Notes: generated by a model not told the origin, from the letters alone. A stretch of 64,000 bases of DNA from VXPQ01 sp965223485 (GCA_965223485.1 OZ244993.1:2294001-2358000); one strand, 5' to 3'. Shown: positions 1-9,235, counted from the first letter of the stretch. Made by a program: numbers and translations.

Positions 1-476
1 CGTTCATCCCGGGTCTCAATATCTACAATGCGCTCAGCGCGGGCATTGTGGTAGGCGTCATGATCATCCCCATGGTGTCTTCGTTGAGCGAAGATGCGAT
101 TCGTGCGGTGCCCCGCTCGCTTGCCGAGGGGGCCTATGCACTCGGCGCTACCCGGATTGAGGTGGTGTTGCGGGTCATGGTTCCGAGTGCGATCAGTGGC
201 ATCGTGGCGAGTTTTATTCTGGCGCTTAGCCGCGCTATCGGCGAGACGATGATCGTAACACTGGCTGCCGGGGCCATGCCTAACCTCACGGCGAATCCCA
301 TGGAATCGGTGCAGACCATGACGGCCTTCATCGTAAACGTGAGCCTGGGGGACACGCCGCAGGGGACCGTCGAGTTCTACAGCCTTTTTGCCGTTGGCCT
401 GATGCTGTTTCTGATGACCCTGGGCATGAATTTCCTGGCGAACCTCATCATTCGCAAATACCGCGAACGGTACTGA
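1..476 (+). CDS. pstC: Phosphate ABC transporter permease PstC (3' part, cut by window start)
   Basis: This is the C-terminal part of the first membrane subunit of the high-affinity phosphate ABC importer. The frame is open from base 3, and an internal ATG at 48 is not the true start. The cytoplasmic loop reading SLAEGAYALGATRIEVV is the EAA-type segment that docks onto the ATPase, and hydrophobic segments follow (around ASFILALSRAIGETMIV and the final FLMTLGMNFLANLII). The protein ends with a basic tail. PstA starts 3 nt after the stop and PstB and PhoU follow, so the operon context confirms the call. The upstream part, and presumably the phosphate-binding protein PstS, lie outside the window. 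Confidence 0.93.
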   Translation, partial: FIPGLNIYNALSAGIVVGVMIIPMVSSLSEDAIRAVPRSLAEGAYALGATRIEVVLRVMVPSAISGIVASFILALSRAIGETMIVTLAAGAMPNLTANPMESVQTMTAFIVNVSLGDTPQGTVEFYSLFAVGLMLFLMTLGMNFLANLIIRKYRERY

Positions 477-479
477 TCT

Positions 480-1358
480 GTGACCTCTTCGCAACAATAT
501 GACGAACGCCTTGAGAGCCGGCGCCGCAGGGGGCTGATGTTCAGCGCCTTGCTGTTTGTGGCCACCGTGTCTGGACTGGTGGTGCTCATCACGCTGATCG
601 TGGATGTCGTCGTGCAGGGGGCGCAATGGCTCGATTGGGACTTCCTGACCCGTTTCCCCTCGCGTATCCCGGAGCGGGCCGGTATCAAGTCGGCTATTGT
701 CGGTTCCATCTGGATGATTCTGCTGACAGCGGCTATATCGGTACCCATCGGGGTGGCCTCGGCCCTGTATCTTGAAGAGTATGCGCCCCGGGGCTGGTTT
801 CTGAAACTGATCCAGATCAACATCAATAACCTTGCGGGTATTCCCTCGGTGGTCTACGGCATTCTGGGCCTGGCGCTCTTCGTGCGCTTCTTTGCCCTCG
901 GCCGCAGCCTGCTTGCAGGCGCCTTGACAATGGCTTTGTTGATTTTGCCCATTATCGTCATCAGTGCCCAGGAGGCGTTGCGCGCTATTCCTTCGGGTAT
1001 TCGGGAGAGCGCCTTTGCGCTTGGCGCTACGCGTCGGCAGGTCATCTGGAGTCATCTATTGCCCATGTCGGCCCCGAGTATCCTGACCGGGGTGATTCTT
1101 GCATTGAGCCGGGCTATCGGAGAAACAGCGCCCCTCATTATGATCGGCGCCCTGACATTCATCGCGTTCCTTCCCACCAGTGTGCTGGACCCGTTCACGG
1201 TGTTGCCCATACAGATATTCAACTGGACGGCGCGTCCGCAAGCGGACTTTCAGGGTTTGGCCGCCGCGGGCATCGTTATCCTGATGATCGTGCTTTTTCT
1301 TATGAATCTGAGTGCGATTCTGTTGCGGAATCACTTCGAGAAGTACCGGGTGAGATAA
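480..1358 (+). CDS. pstA: Phosphate ABC transporter permease PstA
   Basis: Second membrane subunit of the phosphate importer, 292 aa, a normal length for PstA. It begins with GTG three bases after the pstC stop, which implies translational coupling. A basic N-terminus (ESRRRRG) precedes the first membrane helix. The typical PstA segments are visible: NNLAGIPSVVYGILG in the middle and the EAA-type loop ESAFALGATRRQVIW near residue 180, then LSRAIGETAPLIMIGA. The protein ends in basic residues after the last helix. It should pair with PstC and bind the ATPase encoded directly downstream. Confidence 0.95.
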   Translation: MTSSQQYDERLESRRRRGLMFSALLFVATVSGLVVLITLIVDVVVQGAQWLDWDFLTRFPSRIPERAGIKSAIVGSIWMILLTAAISVPIGVASALYLEEYAPRGWFLKLIQININNLAGIPSVVYGILGLALFVRFFALGRSLLAGALTMALLILPIIVISAQEALRAIPSGIRESAFALGATRRQVIWSHLLPMSAPSILTGVILALSRAIGETAPLIMIGALTFIAFLPTSVLDPFTVLPIQIFNWTARPQADFQGLAAAGIVILMIVLFLMNLSAILLRNHFEKYRVR

Positions 1359-1376
1359 CGAGACGCGATATATTCT

Positions 1377-2174
1377 ATGGAAATGAACGAACGAAACCTG
1401 TCGATGACCAACGGGCAATCTGTGCCGCAGGACGCCAAGGTGCGTTTGGAGAACCTTGACTTCTGGTACGACACGAACCATGTACTTAAGAATGTTTCAC
1501 TGGACGCCCAGGCCAACGAAGTGACCGCATTCATTGGTCCTTCCGGCTGCGGGAAGAGCACGCTTTTGCGTTGTCTGAACCGGATGAACGAGCTTATTCC
1601 GGGCGCCCGTCTCGAAGGCAGGGTGCTCATTGACGGGCGGGATATTTACCGTAATGCAGACCCGGTCATGGTGCGCCGACGTATCGGGATGGTGTTTCAG
1701 AAGCCGAACCCGTTTCCCAAAACCATTTCCGAAAACGTTATCTGGGGCGCGCGCGTCAATGGTTACAAAGGCAATGAAGCCGAGCTTGTGGAGGAGTGTC
1801 TTCGGAAAGCGGCGCTATGGGACGAAGTGAAGGACCGGCTCAATGCGCAGGCCTACGAACTCAGTGGGGGGCAGCAGCAGCGCCTGTGTATTGCCCGTAC
1901 CCTCGCTGTTGCCCCGGATGTTGTGTTGATGGACGAACCGGCGAGCTCTCTGGATCCGATCGCCACGGCCAAACTGGAGGAAACGATTCTGCAACTGAAG
2001 GAACGCTATACGATCATTATCGTTACCCATAACATGCAACAGGCCGGAAGGATTAGCGACCGTACCGCATTTTTCTACATGGGCGAATTAGTTGAGGCCG
2101 ACGCCACCGATCAACTTTTTACTCGCCCCGCACAGAAGCGCACGGAAGATTATATCACCGGCAGGTTCGGTTAG
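1377..2174 (+). CDS. pstB: Phosphate ABC transporter ATPase PstB
   Basis: Cytoplasmic ATPase that powers phosphate import through PstCA; 265 aa with the first ATG used, although ATG codons 6 and 27 bases further in are possible. Walker A is GPSGCGKS (near residue 53), the signature is LSGGQQQR, and Walker B is VVLMDEPASSLDP. The sequence QKPNPFPKTISENV after the Q-loop is highly typical of PstB and separates it from other ABC ATPases. It lies 18 nt after pstA. Expression is probably controlled by phosphate limitation, but any operator would be upstream of the window. Confidence 0.97.
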   Translation: MEMNERNLSMTNGQSVPQDAKVRLENLDFWYDTNHVLKNVSLDAQANEVTAFIGPSGCGKSTLLRCLNRMNELIPGARLEGRVLIDGRDIYRNADPVMVRRRIGMVFQKPNPFPKTISENVIWGARVNGYKGNEAELVEECLRKAALWDEVKDRLNAQAYELSGGQQQRLCIARTLAVAPDVVLMDEPASSLDPIATAKLEETILQLKERYTIIIVTHNMQQAGRISDRTAFFYMGELVEADATDQLFTRPAQKRTEDYITGRFG

Positions 2175-2246
2175 GTCGGGATGCCGATCCGGTTGTTTTG
2201 CCTGACGTTTTGTCGCCTCTCCCTCAATCAAGGCGGAAATTGATTT

Positions 2247-2957
2247 ATGGCGATACAAGCACAGTCAAGTCGGCACCTCGACGAAGAGTTGGTGCTTCTC
2301 CGCCTGTCACTTTACGACATGTGGGAACTGGTTGAGGAACAGGTAGCCGATGCCATTAATGCGTTGTCCAGCAATGATATAGAGTTGGCCCAGCAGGTGC
2401 GGGTGAAGGATGACGACGTGGACCGGCTCGAACTGGAGGTGGATTACCAGTGCGAGCGCATCCTTGCCTTGTTTACCCCTGTGGCGGTCGATCTGCGGCT
2501 CATTATTTCGGCGGTCAAGATCAATACGGACCTGGAGCGGGTAGGCGATCATGCCAAAAATCTTGCCAAGCATGTATGCGTAACCGGCCTTTCCGAAGAG
2601 TTGGTGGCGGAGACGAACATTCGGGAAATGGCAGACGAGGTACGCTGGATGTTGCGAAATGCGCACGAGGCTTTTTTCCGGAGAGATCAGGTCCTGGCGC
2701 GTCAAATCATAGCGTACGACCAGCGCGTGGATCGGCTGTACGAAGAAATGATTACTACGACCGGGCGGCTTATTCGAACCTATTCCGATCAGGCCGACGA
2801 GATTATCCACCTTGTTCATATCGGCAAGTCGGTCGAACGCATGGCCGATCATGCGAAAAACATCGGCAAAGTCGTTGTATTTCTGGTAGAAGGTGTGGAT
2901 ATACGGCACCAGGGCGTGGATCGCAATCCGGACCGGAGTGTACCGCAGGCGACATAG
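2247..2957 (+). CDS. phoU: Phosphate signalling regulator PhoU
   Basis: PhoU restrains phosphate uptake and links the Pst transporter to the phosphate sensor kinase. The 236-aa protein has the two expected three-helix repeats, each with the metal-cluster signature: the first reads DLERVGDHAKN (near residue 94) and the second SVERMADHAKN (near residue 195). The start ATG follows an AAGGCGGA-like ribosome site. It closes the pst operon 72 nt after pstB. No sensor kinase or response regulator gene is next to it in this window. Confidence 0.95.
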   Translation: MAIQAQSSRHLDEELVLLRLSLYDMWELVEEQVADAINALSSNDIELAQQVRVKDDDVDRLELEVDYQCERILALFTPVAVDLRLIISAVKINTDLERVGDHAKNLAKHVCVTGLSEELVAETNIREMADEVRWMLRNAHEAFFRRDQVLARQIIAYDQRVDRLYEEMITTTGRLIRTYSDQADEIIHLVHIGKSVERMADHAKNIGKVVVFLVEGVDIRHQGVDRNPDRSVPQAT

Positions 2958-3009
2958 CTACGGATGCCCTGATCAACGATAACACTTCACGTCACCAAAC
3001 GAGAATTCC

Positions 3010-4107
3010 ATGACCGCAGGCCGGTTATTTTTTTGCGCAAGCCTTTTTGTGGCCCTGCTTACGGCGGCGCCTGCCAAGGGACAGCAAGTGGTTAGCTATG
3101 GAGCTGATTTTCTCGCAACCGGCGCCGGCGGGCGGGCACTGGGTATGGGAGGGGCCCATATTGCGCTGGCGGACGACGTGAGTGCAGGCTACTGGAATCC
3201 CGCCGGCCTCAGCCGGACGGTGTTTCCCGAAGTGGAATACATGCATGCGGAGCGCTTTGCCGGGATCGTTTCGTTCGATTACGGGGCTGTTGCATGGCCT
3301 GTCAATGCCCGCTCGACGCTGGGAGCATCGTTCTTTCGGAGTGGGGTGAACGATATAAAAAATACGCTTGACGCGTGGAATCCTGAGCGCAACCAGCCTC
3401 GACCTCATCCCGAAGAGCACATTACCAGCTTCTCTGCGGCGGATGCGGCGTTCTTCGTAAGCTATGCCCGCCTTGTACGCACGGACCTTGCCGCCGGCGT
3501 GACCGCGAAGATCATCCGCCGAAGCATCGGTGATTTTGCCGATGCCTGGGGATACAGTTTCGATGTGGGGGGGCTGTATCGGCGCGGAGCTTTCATGGCG
3601 GGGGTCAACTTGCAGGACGCTGCCGGGATGAGACAATCCTGGAACGTAAATCGCGATCTCCTTTCGAACATCCAGGATGTTTTTGGCCAAACGATTCCCA
3701 AGGGCGGCGTGGAGACCGTGTTACCGCTTCTGCGGCTCGGATCGGGGTATGTCCTGGACTTTGGGGCACACCACATCACCCTCGGATTCGATGTGGATAT
3801 GGCTTTCGAGGGGCAGCAAGCCTATGCGCTGCACACAGGAGGGGTGTCGTATCACCCTCGCCTGGGTGTGGAATACGGCTTTCGGAAGGTCATGGCGCTG
3901 CGCGCAGGTTTTACCGATATCCTCAAATCCGAACGAGACGGATGGGACGCTGCCCCGACGGTAGGGGCCGGGTTGCATCTCGGCCGATTGGCCATCAATT
4001 ACGGGTTCGGAAATTTTGCGGGCCTTGCCTCCGATCTCGGCTATACCCATCGCATATCGGCCCGGGTCGTACTTGCGCGCGGGGCATGGCGGCGCGCTGC
4101 CGAATGA
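3010..4107 (+). CDS. PorV/PorQ-type outer-membrane protein (UPF0164-like)
   Basis: A 365-aa outer-membrane beta-barrel candidate. Residues 1-24 form a signal peptide ending AAPAKG. It is followed by the hallmark start of this family, FLATGAGGRALGMGGAHIALADDVSAGYWNPAGLS, which resembles FadL-like and PorV-like proteins. The remainder alternates short beta-strand-like segments with Gly/Asp turns. In Bacteroidota, PorV and PorQ act as shuttle or accessory proteins of the type IX secretion system, but many paralogues have no known role and none of the core type IX genes is in this window. It stands alone between phoU and a glycosyltransferase. Confidence 0.75.
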   Translation: MTAGRLFFCASLFVALLTAAPAKGQQVVSYGADFLATGAGGRALGMGGAHIALADDVSAGYWNPAGLSRTVFPEVEYMHAERFAGIVSFDYGAVAWPVNARSTLGASFFRSGVNDIKNTLDAWNPERNQPRPHPEEHITSFSAADAAFFVSYARLVRTDLAAGVTAKIIRRSIGDFADAWGYSFDVGGLYRRGAFMAGVNLQDAAGMRQSWNVNRDLLSNIQDVFGQTIPKGGVETVLPLLRLGSGYVLDFGAHHITLGFDVDMAFEGQQAYALHTGGVSYHPRLGVEYGFRKVMALRAGFTDILKSERDGWDAAPTVGAGLHLGRLAINYGFGNFAGLASDLGYTHRISARVVLARGAWRRAAE

Positions 4108-4150
4108 TTGCCGTATATTGCGGGGTCTCTGTTCTCCCGTATATCCTGGC

Positions 4151-5140
4151 ATGGACGACTCGGAATGCACATCGGAATCCGTACCCCGCCGTACGGTAGC
4201 ACTTGTTGTGCCCCTCTACAACGAGGAGGCGGTGGCGCCACTCCTCATCGGGGAGATTGAGGCCTTTCGGGAAGAGCACCCGGAAGTCGTGGAAGTTATT
4301 CTCGTTGACGACGGCAGCCGGGATGGTACTGCAGACAAGGTGCGCACACTCGCTGCCGGTAGGCCCGGCTACGTTCTGGCGCAATTTTCGCGCAATTTCG
4401 GCCACCAGATCGCCATTACGGCGGGCATGGAATTCGTGACCGCGGATGCCGCTATTATCATGGACGCGGATTTACAAGACCCGCTTTCGGTGGCCGCGAG
4501 AATGATCGACAAATGGCGGGAAGGATACGATGTCGTCTATGGACTCCGTGAGGAGCGGGAGGGCGAAACGGTTTTCAAGCGCACCGCCGCCTGGCTGTTC
4601 TACCGCTTCTTCAACCATATGACGGATGTGCAGGCCCCGAGAGATACGGGGGACTTTCGGTTGGTGAGCCGTCCCGTACTGGATGCCTACCGCCGCCTTG
4701 GCGAGAGCCAACCGTTTGTGCGGGGGTTGGTTGCCTGGCTCGGTTTCGAGCAGACGGGGATCCGGTATCGGCGACCTCCCCGTGCGGCAGGCAAGGCCAA
4801 ATACTCTTTCCGTAAATCTCTCCGCCTTGCCGTCGATAGCATTACGTCGTTTTCTCAGAAGCCGCTATGGTATGCCGTAGGCATCGGAATGACTATTTCG
4901 CTCCTGTCGATGGTGGGCATCGCCTGGGCGCTGCTGCAGAAATATGTATTCGGCGGCGTAGTCCCCGGCTGGACATCGCTTATCTTTGCCGCGTTTTTTT
5001 TCGGGGGGGTGCAGTTGTTCTTCCTCGGCGTTACGGGAGCGTATCTGGCACGAGTGTATGAAGAGGTGAAGGGGCGTCCGCGATACCTGCTTCGCGACGT
5101 GTGGAGGTCTAAAGGGGAACCTGAAGATGCGCCAGCATGA
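4151..5140 (+). CDS. Family 2 glycosyltransferase with C-terminal membrane anchor (GtrB/DPM1-like)
   Basis: Likely transfers a sugar from a nucleotide donor to a polyprenyl-phosphate carrier at the inner membrane. The catalytic domain starts with ALVVPLYNEEAVAPLL, continues with VEVILVDDGSRDGT, and has the metal-binding MDADLQDP motif near residue 107. The acceptor side shows RDTGDFRLVSRPVLDA. Two strong transmembrane helices occupy the last quarter, as in GtrB and ArnC relatives. I chose the ATG at 4151 (329 aa) because an upstream in-frame ATG at 4016 would overlap the preceding gene by 92 bases and add a non-homologous-looking N-terminus. Its 3' end overlaps the convergent eboF by 32 nt. 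Confidence 0.85.
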   Translation: MDDSECTSESVPRRTVALVVPLYNEEAVAPLLIGEIEAFREEHPEVVEVILVDDGSRDGTADKVRTLAAGRPGYVLAQFSRNFGHQIAITAGMEFVTADAAIIMDADLQDPLSVAARMIDKWREGYDVVYGLREEREGETVFKRTAAWLFYRFFNHMTDVQAPRDTGDFRLVSRPVLDAYRRLGESQPFVRGLVAWLGFEQTGIRYRRPPRAAGKAKYSFRKSLRLAVDSITSFSQKPLWYAVGIGMTISLLSMVGIAWALLQKYVFGGVVPGWTSLIFAAFFFGGVQLFFLGVTGAYLARVYEEVKGRPRYLLRDVWRSKGEPEDAPA

Positions 5141-6488
5141 TGTCCTGTATGTCTGTTGCAGGCAGGGGAGAGCCGGGGAGTAGTTCGGGGTGGTTGGATA
5201 GGATGAGCGGCCCGTCCAGCGGATCGTCGGGCAGTCGCCCATGCGATCCCTTGACAAGCGATGGGTCCAGCGGGATCACGTCCAGCAGATAGCGGAACCC
5301 CAGTTTCTTTTGCAATAGCCGCATGCCCGCCCGCAATCGGGCCGAGGGAAGGGCCGGGTCCAGGAAGAGTTCGCAGGGATCGTAGCCCGGTTTGCGATGG
5401 ATGTCCACGGTCCGCGCAAAATCGGGCGCCCGGTCGTCATCCAGCCAGTAGTAATAGGTGAACCAGGCATCCTGGTCAGCAACGGCTACGAGATCGCCGG
5501 CCCGGGGATGGTTCAGTCCGTGGGCGGCGCGCTCTTCCCCGTACAGGACGGCAGCAACTCCGTTTGTCGCTTCGACGAGTGCGCGTACATCCTCCAGCAC
5601 ATCCCGGTTGTTCACGTATACGTGCGCCACTTGATGATCCGCGACAGCGAAGGCCTGGCTGGCGCCTGCGTCAAGGAGTTCGCGTCCCAATTCTTCACGT
5701 ACCCGCAGAAATCCCTCCCGCCGGAGAATGCGGTTGAGCGACACGGATCGGGATACTGACGTAATGCCGTATTCCGACAGGACGATGACAGCGGCTCCCT
5801 GCGATTCGTAGTGCGTGATGAGTTCCTCGCAGACCCCGTCAATCTGTGCTACTTCTTCGGCCACGCTCGCTCCCGCCGGTCCCTCGCGCTGCAGTACGTA
5901 ATCGAGATGGGGAAGGTAGATGAGCGTCATGCCGGGATTGTGACGGGCATCCACGTGCAGAGCCGCCTGTGCAATCCATTCGCTCGAACGGATGGTCGTT
6001 CCGGGTCCCCAGAATTTGAATAACGGGAACGATCCTGATTTTTGGCGGAGTTCCGATCGCAGTTCAACCGGTTCCGTCCAGATATCCGGAAGTTTGCGCC
6101 CATCGGCGGGATACATGGGGCGTGGCGTGGCCGCATAGTCCACCGACGAGTACATATTGTACCACCAGAACATGTTGGCGCAGGTGAAGTCCGGGATACC
6201 GAGGCGCCGTGCCTTTTCCCATATTTTTTCGTGCTGCACGAGCCGGTTCGACTGCCGCCAGAATCGGATTTCGCCCTCGTCCCGAACATACCATCCGTTG
6301 CCGACGACGCCATGTTCCGAGGGTATGGCGCCGGTCAACAGGGTGGACTGCATGGAGCAGGTGACGGCGGGCAGGACGGGTATCGTCGCCGCCGCCTTTC
6401 CTCGTCGTGTCCAGGACGCCAGAAAAGGCGCCTGCGGCAAGAGACGTGGGGTCAGTCCGACGACATTCAGTACGGCGAGTTTCGGCAT
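5109..6488 (-). CDS. eboF: EboF-type alkaline phosphatase/nucleotide pyrophosphatase superfamily protein
   Basis: Last gene of the ebo cluster, 459 aa. The fold is type I phosphodiesterase/nucleotide pyrophosphatase: the catalytic Thr region is PAVTCSMQSTLLTGAIPSEHG, followed by the metal-binding YLPHLDY and VLSEYGITSV stretches and DLVAVADQDAWFTYYYW towards the C-terminus. No signal peptide is apparent, so it probably acts in the cytoplasm. Assignment to EboF rests on homology class plus its position directly after eboE (22 nt gap). In Nostoc, ebo genes are reported to be needed for moving the scytonemin monomer to the periplasm; the natural substrate in this organism is unknown. It overlaps the convergent glycosyltransferase by 32 nt. 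Confidence 0.85.
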   Translation of the reverse strand: MPKLAVLNVVGLTPRLLPQAPFLASWTRRGKAAATIPVLPAVTCSMQSTLLTGAIPSEHGVVGNGWYVRDEGEIRFWRQSNRLVQHEKIWEKARRLGIPDFTCANMFWWYNMYSSVDYAATPRPMYPADGRKLPDIWTEPVELRSELRQKSGSFPLFKFWGPGTTIRSSEWIAQAALHVDARHNPGMTLIYLPHLDYVLQREGPAGASVAEEVAQIDGVCEELITHYESQGAAVIVLSEYGITSVSRSVSLNRILRREGFLRVREELGRELLDAGASQAFAVADHQVAHVYVNNRDVLEDVRALVEATNGVAAVLYGEERAAHGLNHPRAGDLVAVADQDAWFTYYYWLDDDRAPDFARTVDIHRKPGYDPCELFLDPALPSARLRAGMRLLQKKLGFRYLLDVIPLDPSLVKGSHGRLPDDPLDGPLILSNHPELLPGSPLPATDIQDIMLAHLQVPL

Positions 6489-6510
6489 GGCGGTGCGGCG
6501 ACAGGCGGCC

Positions 6511-7755
6511 TTATGCGGCTTTTTCGAGGCAGTCCATCACCCATGCGTACTCGCGCACGATGGAGGGTACGATGTCGGTTTTGAGCCGGTCGGGAAGCAC
6601 TTCCCAGGTGTAGGTTTCTATCTCGAGGTGAGGGCACGACGCATCCCGAAGTACCTGCGCCAAAGTGGCCGTAATGTCTTCCTGCGTCGAGTAGAAATGT
6701 GGAAACCGGTCGATAAAAACGGGCACATGGTAATGGATGCGCCATTCTTCCGCATCCTCGGACATAAGGCAGGGCAAGGCATCGGGCAGGTCCCGGTAGC
6801 GGTGTAACGCACCGTCTTCAGACCGGGCCACCACCTGGTGCAGGTAGGTCGATTCGGCGAAGGGTTCCAGCGCCTCAATCAACTCGTTCCGGGACGTCCG
6901 TTGACCCGCAGCATCCGGTTTTTCCAGCGGGACACGTAATGCGGCGCTGATCTGGATTTTGCTGAGCCGGACGCCCGCTCGCCTAAAAGCGGACAGGGCC
7001 TCACCGGGTGATTCGAATTCTACCGCAAAATGGCATGTGTCGTAGCACAGGCGGATATGCTCACGCAGGATATCTTCCGCCTGGGTCGAAGCCAAACCGT
7101 GTTCCTGTGTCAGACGTCTTGCACCGTGTATCCAGAGCCATTCCTCGAAGAAGGACACGGTTTCGGCGGTGTTTTCGATCAGGCAGTCCGGCTCCGGCTC
7201 CATGCCGATGTGGATGAGCTGTCCAGTACGTTCGCGTTGTTCGAAAAGCCGGAAGGCGGTTTCTGCGAGCTGTCCGGCTCCCGCACGCAGGGCGTCGTCC
7301 CGGGTATTCTGGTTCGCCAGCCAGGGTTTGTAGGAGATGGGGGAAGTCGAAATGCTGCCCTCGACGCCGTCAGGGAGAAGCCGCGCCAGGATCTCTGCGA
7401 GGCGCTCTGTATAGATACGCCGCTCGGCAGTACGCCAGTCCGGCTTGTATACCTCGTCCTTGACACGCTGTCGGTGAAAATTGCCGTACGGGAAACCGTT
7501 GATCGTGAAGGCATACAGCCCATAGTCTTCGAACAGGCTGCAAAAACGTTCCAGTCCGGCTTCGTTTCCGGTCAGTTCCTCTGCCGCGCGGTTGGAGAGC
7601 CGCAGGCCGATTCCCATGGAAGCCTCGGGCGCCACCTGTTTCTTGACGGCGGTCGCATACGTGCGGATGTTTTCCTCCACCTCGTCGAGCGTTTCTCCGG
7701 GATGGATGTTGGCGCAGTAGGTCAGTTCCAGGCTATCGCCTTGCCGAATGCGCAT
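6511..7755 (-). CDS. eboE: EboE-type TIM-barrel protein (sugar-phosphate isomerase/epimerase-like)
   Basis: 414 aa; a xylose-isomerase-like TIM barrel. It opens with LTYCANIHPGETLDEVEENI, a start I associate with EboE, and contains YGLYAFTINGFPYGNFH, GSISTSPISYKPW, HIGMEPEPDCLIEN and LCYDTCHFAVEFE, with His/Glu/Asp residues placed as metal ligands. The chemistry of EboE is not established. I chose the ATG at 7755, giving a 7-nt gap after eboD; an upstream ATG at 7806 would overlap eboD by 44 nt and add an unrelated-looking Pro/Ser-rich leader. The gene is tightly packed between eboD and eboF. Confidence 0.87.
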   Translation of the reverse strand: MRIRQGDSLELTYCANIHPGETLDEVEENIRTYATAVKKQVAPEASMGIGLRLSNRAAEELTGNEAGLERFCSLFEDYGLYAFTINGFPYGNFHRQRVKDEVYKPDWRTAERRIYTERLAEILARLLPDGVEGSISTSPISYKPWLANQNTRDDALRAGAGQLAETAFRLFEQRERTGQLIHIGMEPEPDCLIENTAETVSFFEEWLWIHGARRLTQEHGLASTQAEDILREHIRLCYDTCHFAVEFESPGEALSAFRRAGVRLSKIQISAALRVPLEKPDAAGQRTSRNELIEALEPFAESTYLHQVVARSEDGALHRYRDLPDALPCLMSEDAEEWRIHYHVPVFIDRFPHFYSTQEDITATLAQVLRDASCPHLEIETYTWEVLPDRLKTDIVPSIVREYAWVMDCLEKAA

Positions 7756-7762
7756 GGGAGCG

Positions 7763-8986
7763 TCAGGGGGTATTTGCGACGATGTTCTCGGCGGCGTTCC
7801 GGACATTGGCGCCGGTTTTCCGTGTGCGCAAGAGGGTCATTGCACGGCGGTACACGGCCAGATCGACATCGTGCACCTCTATGCCCCGACCGATGCTTGC
7901 CAGCAACATAATGGTCAACTCGCCGCCGAGGTGTTCCCGGAAGGCTTCGAGACCTCGGAAAACAGATTGCGGATGCTCCGGATCCTCCATGTGTTCGTCG
8001 ATTTCGGGTACGTACAAGTTGAAACCCACTGCATCAAGGAGGTCCAGGACTCTTCCCCAGTCGCTTGTGGGGAGGAGACCGTACAGGTGCGAATAGGTTG
8101 CGTCGAGCGCAATACCGATAGCCACAGCTTCCCCGTGCCTGAGTTCGTAGTCTGTGAGTTGCTCCAACTGGTGCGCGGCCCAGTGGCCGAAGTCGAGGGG
8201 ACGGGAGACGCCCATCTCAAAAGGATCCCCGGACGTGGCGATATGGTCGAGATGGAGGGTGGCGCACTGGTAAATGAGCCGGGTCATTACGTTCGCATCC
8301 CGCCGTGGCGGCGCAAGGCGCTCTGCATTCGCTTCGAGTTCGTCGAAGAAAGCGGCGTCTTTGATAAGAGCTACTTTGATTGCTTCGGCGATACCACTCC
8401 GCCAGTCGCGGTCGGATAACGAGGCCAGGAACGCAAGGTCGTTGACTACGGCGTACGGAGGCGCGAACGTACCAAGGAAGTTCTTGGCGTGCAATGCATT
8501 CACACTGTTTTTGACGCCCACGCCTGAATCGTTCTGGCTGAGTACCGTAGTAGGCATGCGAATCAGGCGGATGCCCCGATGTGCGGTGGCGGCGGCGTAC
8601 CCTGCAAGGTCCAAGACGGAGCCGCCCCCGATCGCCAGGATGTACGAGTGTCGACATAGCCCGGCTTGTCGTATGGCGGCGTGCAGATCACTGACAAGCG
8701 TCGGGTCATTTTTGGCCGCTTCTCCTGCAGGTACAAATACGGCGGGGGGCCGGTTCAACGCAACGGCCCGGCGCGAAAAGTAGGCGGCCACGCGTCCGGG
8801 GAGGTCCGGATAGTGGGGCAGCAGCCCCTCGTCGATAACGGTCAGGATCTTGCGGGAGGCAAGGTCCTCTTCCGTTTCAACGATGCGGCCGAGCAGGTCG
8901 TTTTCCGGGTTGAAAGCGTCCGTGACGAAATGTACGTCGTATCGAAACGTTACGTGAATATCCTGCCGGATTGTTTGCATCGGCAA
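7763..8986 (-). CDS. eboD: EboD-type 3-dehydroquinate synthase family protein
   Basis: 407 aa, homologous to 3-dehydroquinate synthase (sugar-phosphate cyclase family). The NAD-binding glycine motif AIGGGSVLDLAGYAAATAHRG is present, followed by MPTTVLSQNDSGVGVKN. The zinc-ligand regions GIAEAIKVALIKD, FGHWAAHQLEQL and LRHGEAVAIGIALD all look intact, so the protein is probably an active cyclase. Because it sits in an ebo cluster and not among aromatic amino acid genes, I assign it to EboD and not to AroB. The upstream side (8987-9229) is a divergent intergenic space shared with the Fic gene. Confidence 0.88.
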   Translation of the reverse strand: MPMQTIRQDIHVTFRYDVHFVTDAFNPENDLLGRIVETEEDLASRKILTVIDEGLLPHYPDLPGRVAAYFSRRAVALNRPPAVFVPAGEAAKNDPTLVSDLHAAIRQAGLCRHSYILAIGGGSVLDLAGYAAATAHRGIRLIRMPTTVLSQNDSGVGVKNSVNALHAKNFLGTFAPPYAVVNDLAFLASLSDRDWRSGIAEAIKVALIKDAAFFDELEANAERLAPPRRDANVMTRLIYQCATLHLDHIATSGDPFEMGVSRPLDFGHWAAHQLEQLTDYELRHGEAVAIGIALDATYSHLYGLLPTSDWGRVLDLLDAVGFNLYVPEIDEHMEDPEHPQSVFRGLEAFREHLGGELTIMLLASIGRGIEVHDVDLAVYRRAMTLLRTRKTGANVRNAAENIVANTP

Positions 8987-9189
8987 GGGCTTTCCTGCTA
9001 TGAATGGCTGTACACAAGGTTGGCCGGCCCGATTTTACCGGCTTTTGCGGTATGATACCCCTTCTCTGCCGAAAAGATCAAAGAACAAGGGGGCGTGGCC
9101 TCATGTTTCGCGGGGTAGACCGCGAGCGCTGCGCAAGAAGCGGACGAATTCGCCAATATTCTTTTTTCCGCAAATTTTGCATCGATTAT

Positions 9190-9218
9190 TTGCATTTGCG
9201 GCGATTACAACATATAAT
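9190..9218 (+). promoter_or_regulatory. Candidate sigma70-type promoter for the Fic gene
   Basis: A perfect TATAAT -10 box lies at 9213-9218, 17 bp after a weak -35 box TTGCAT at 9190-9195. Transcription would begin near 9225, only about five bases before the ATG at 9230, so the mRNA would be almost leaderless. The surrounding 60 bases are much more AT-rich than the flanking genes. Confidence 0.5.
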
Positions 9219-9220
9219 AA

Positions 9221-9235
9221 ACGCATATTATGCGT
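9221..9235. repeat. Perfect 15-nt palindrome over the Fic start codon
   Basis: The sequence acgcatattatgcgt has two 7-base arms that are exact reverse complements around one central T. It covers the predicted transcription start and the ATG at 9230, immediately behind the -10 box. Its position suits an operator for a repressor, possibly the Fic protein itself through its C-terminal DNA-binding-like domain; this regulation is an inference. Confidence 0.5.

Noticed and set aside
4016..4150. N-terminal extension of the glycosyltransferase to ATG 4016
   Set aside because: It would overlap the PorV-like gene by 92 nt and reads as shadow sequence; the GT2 fold starts after ATG 4151.
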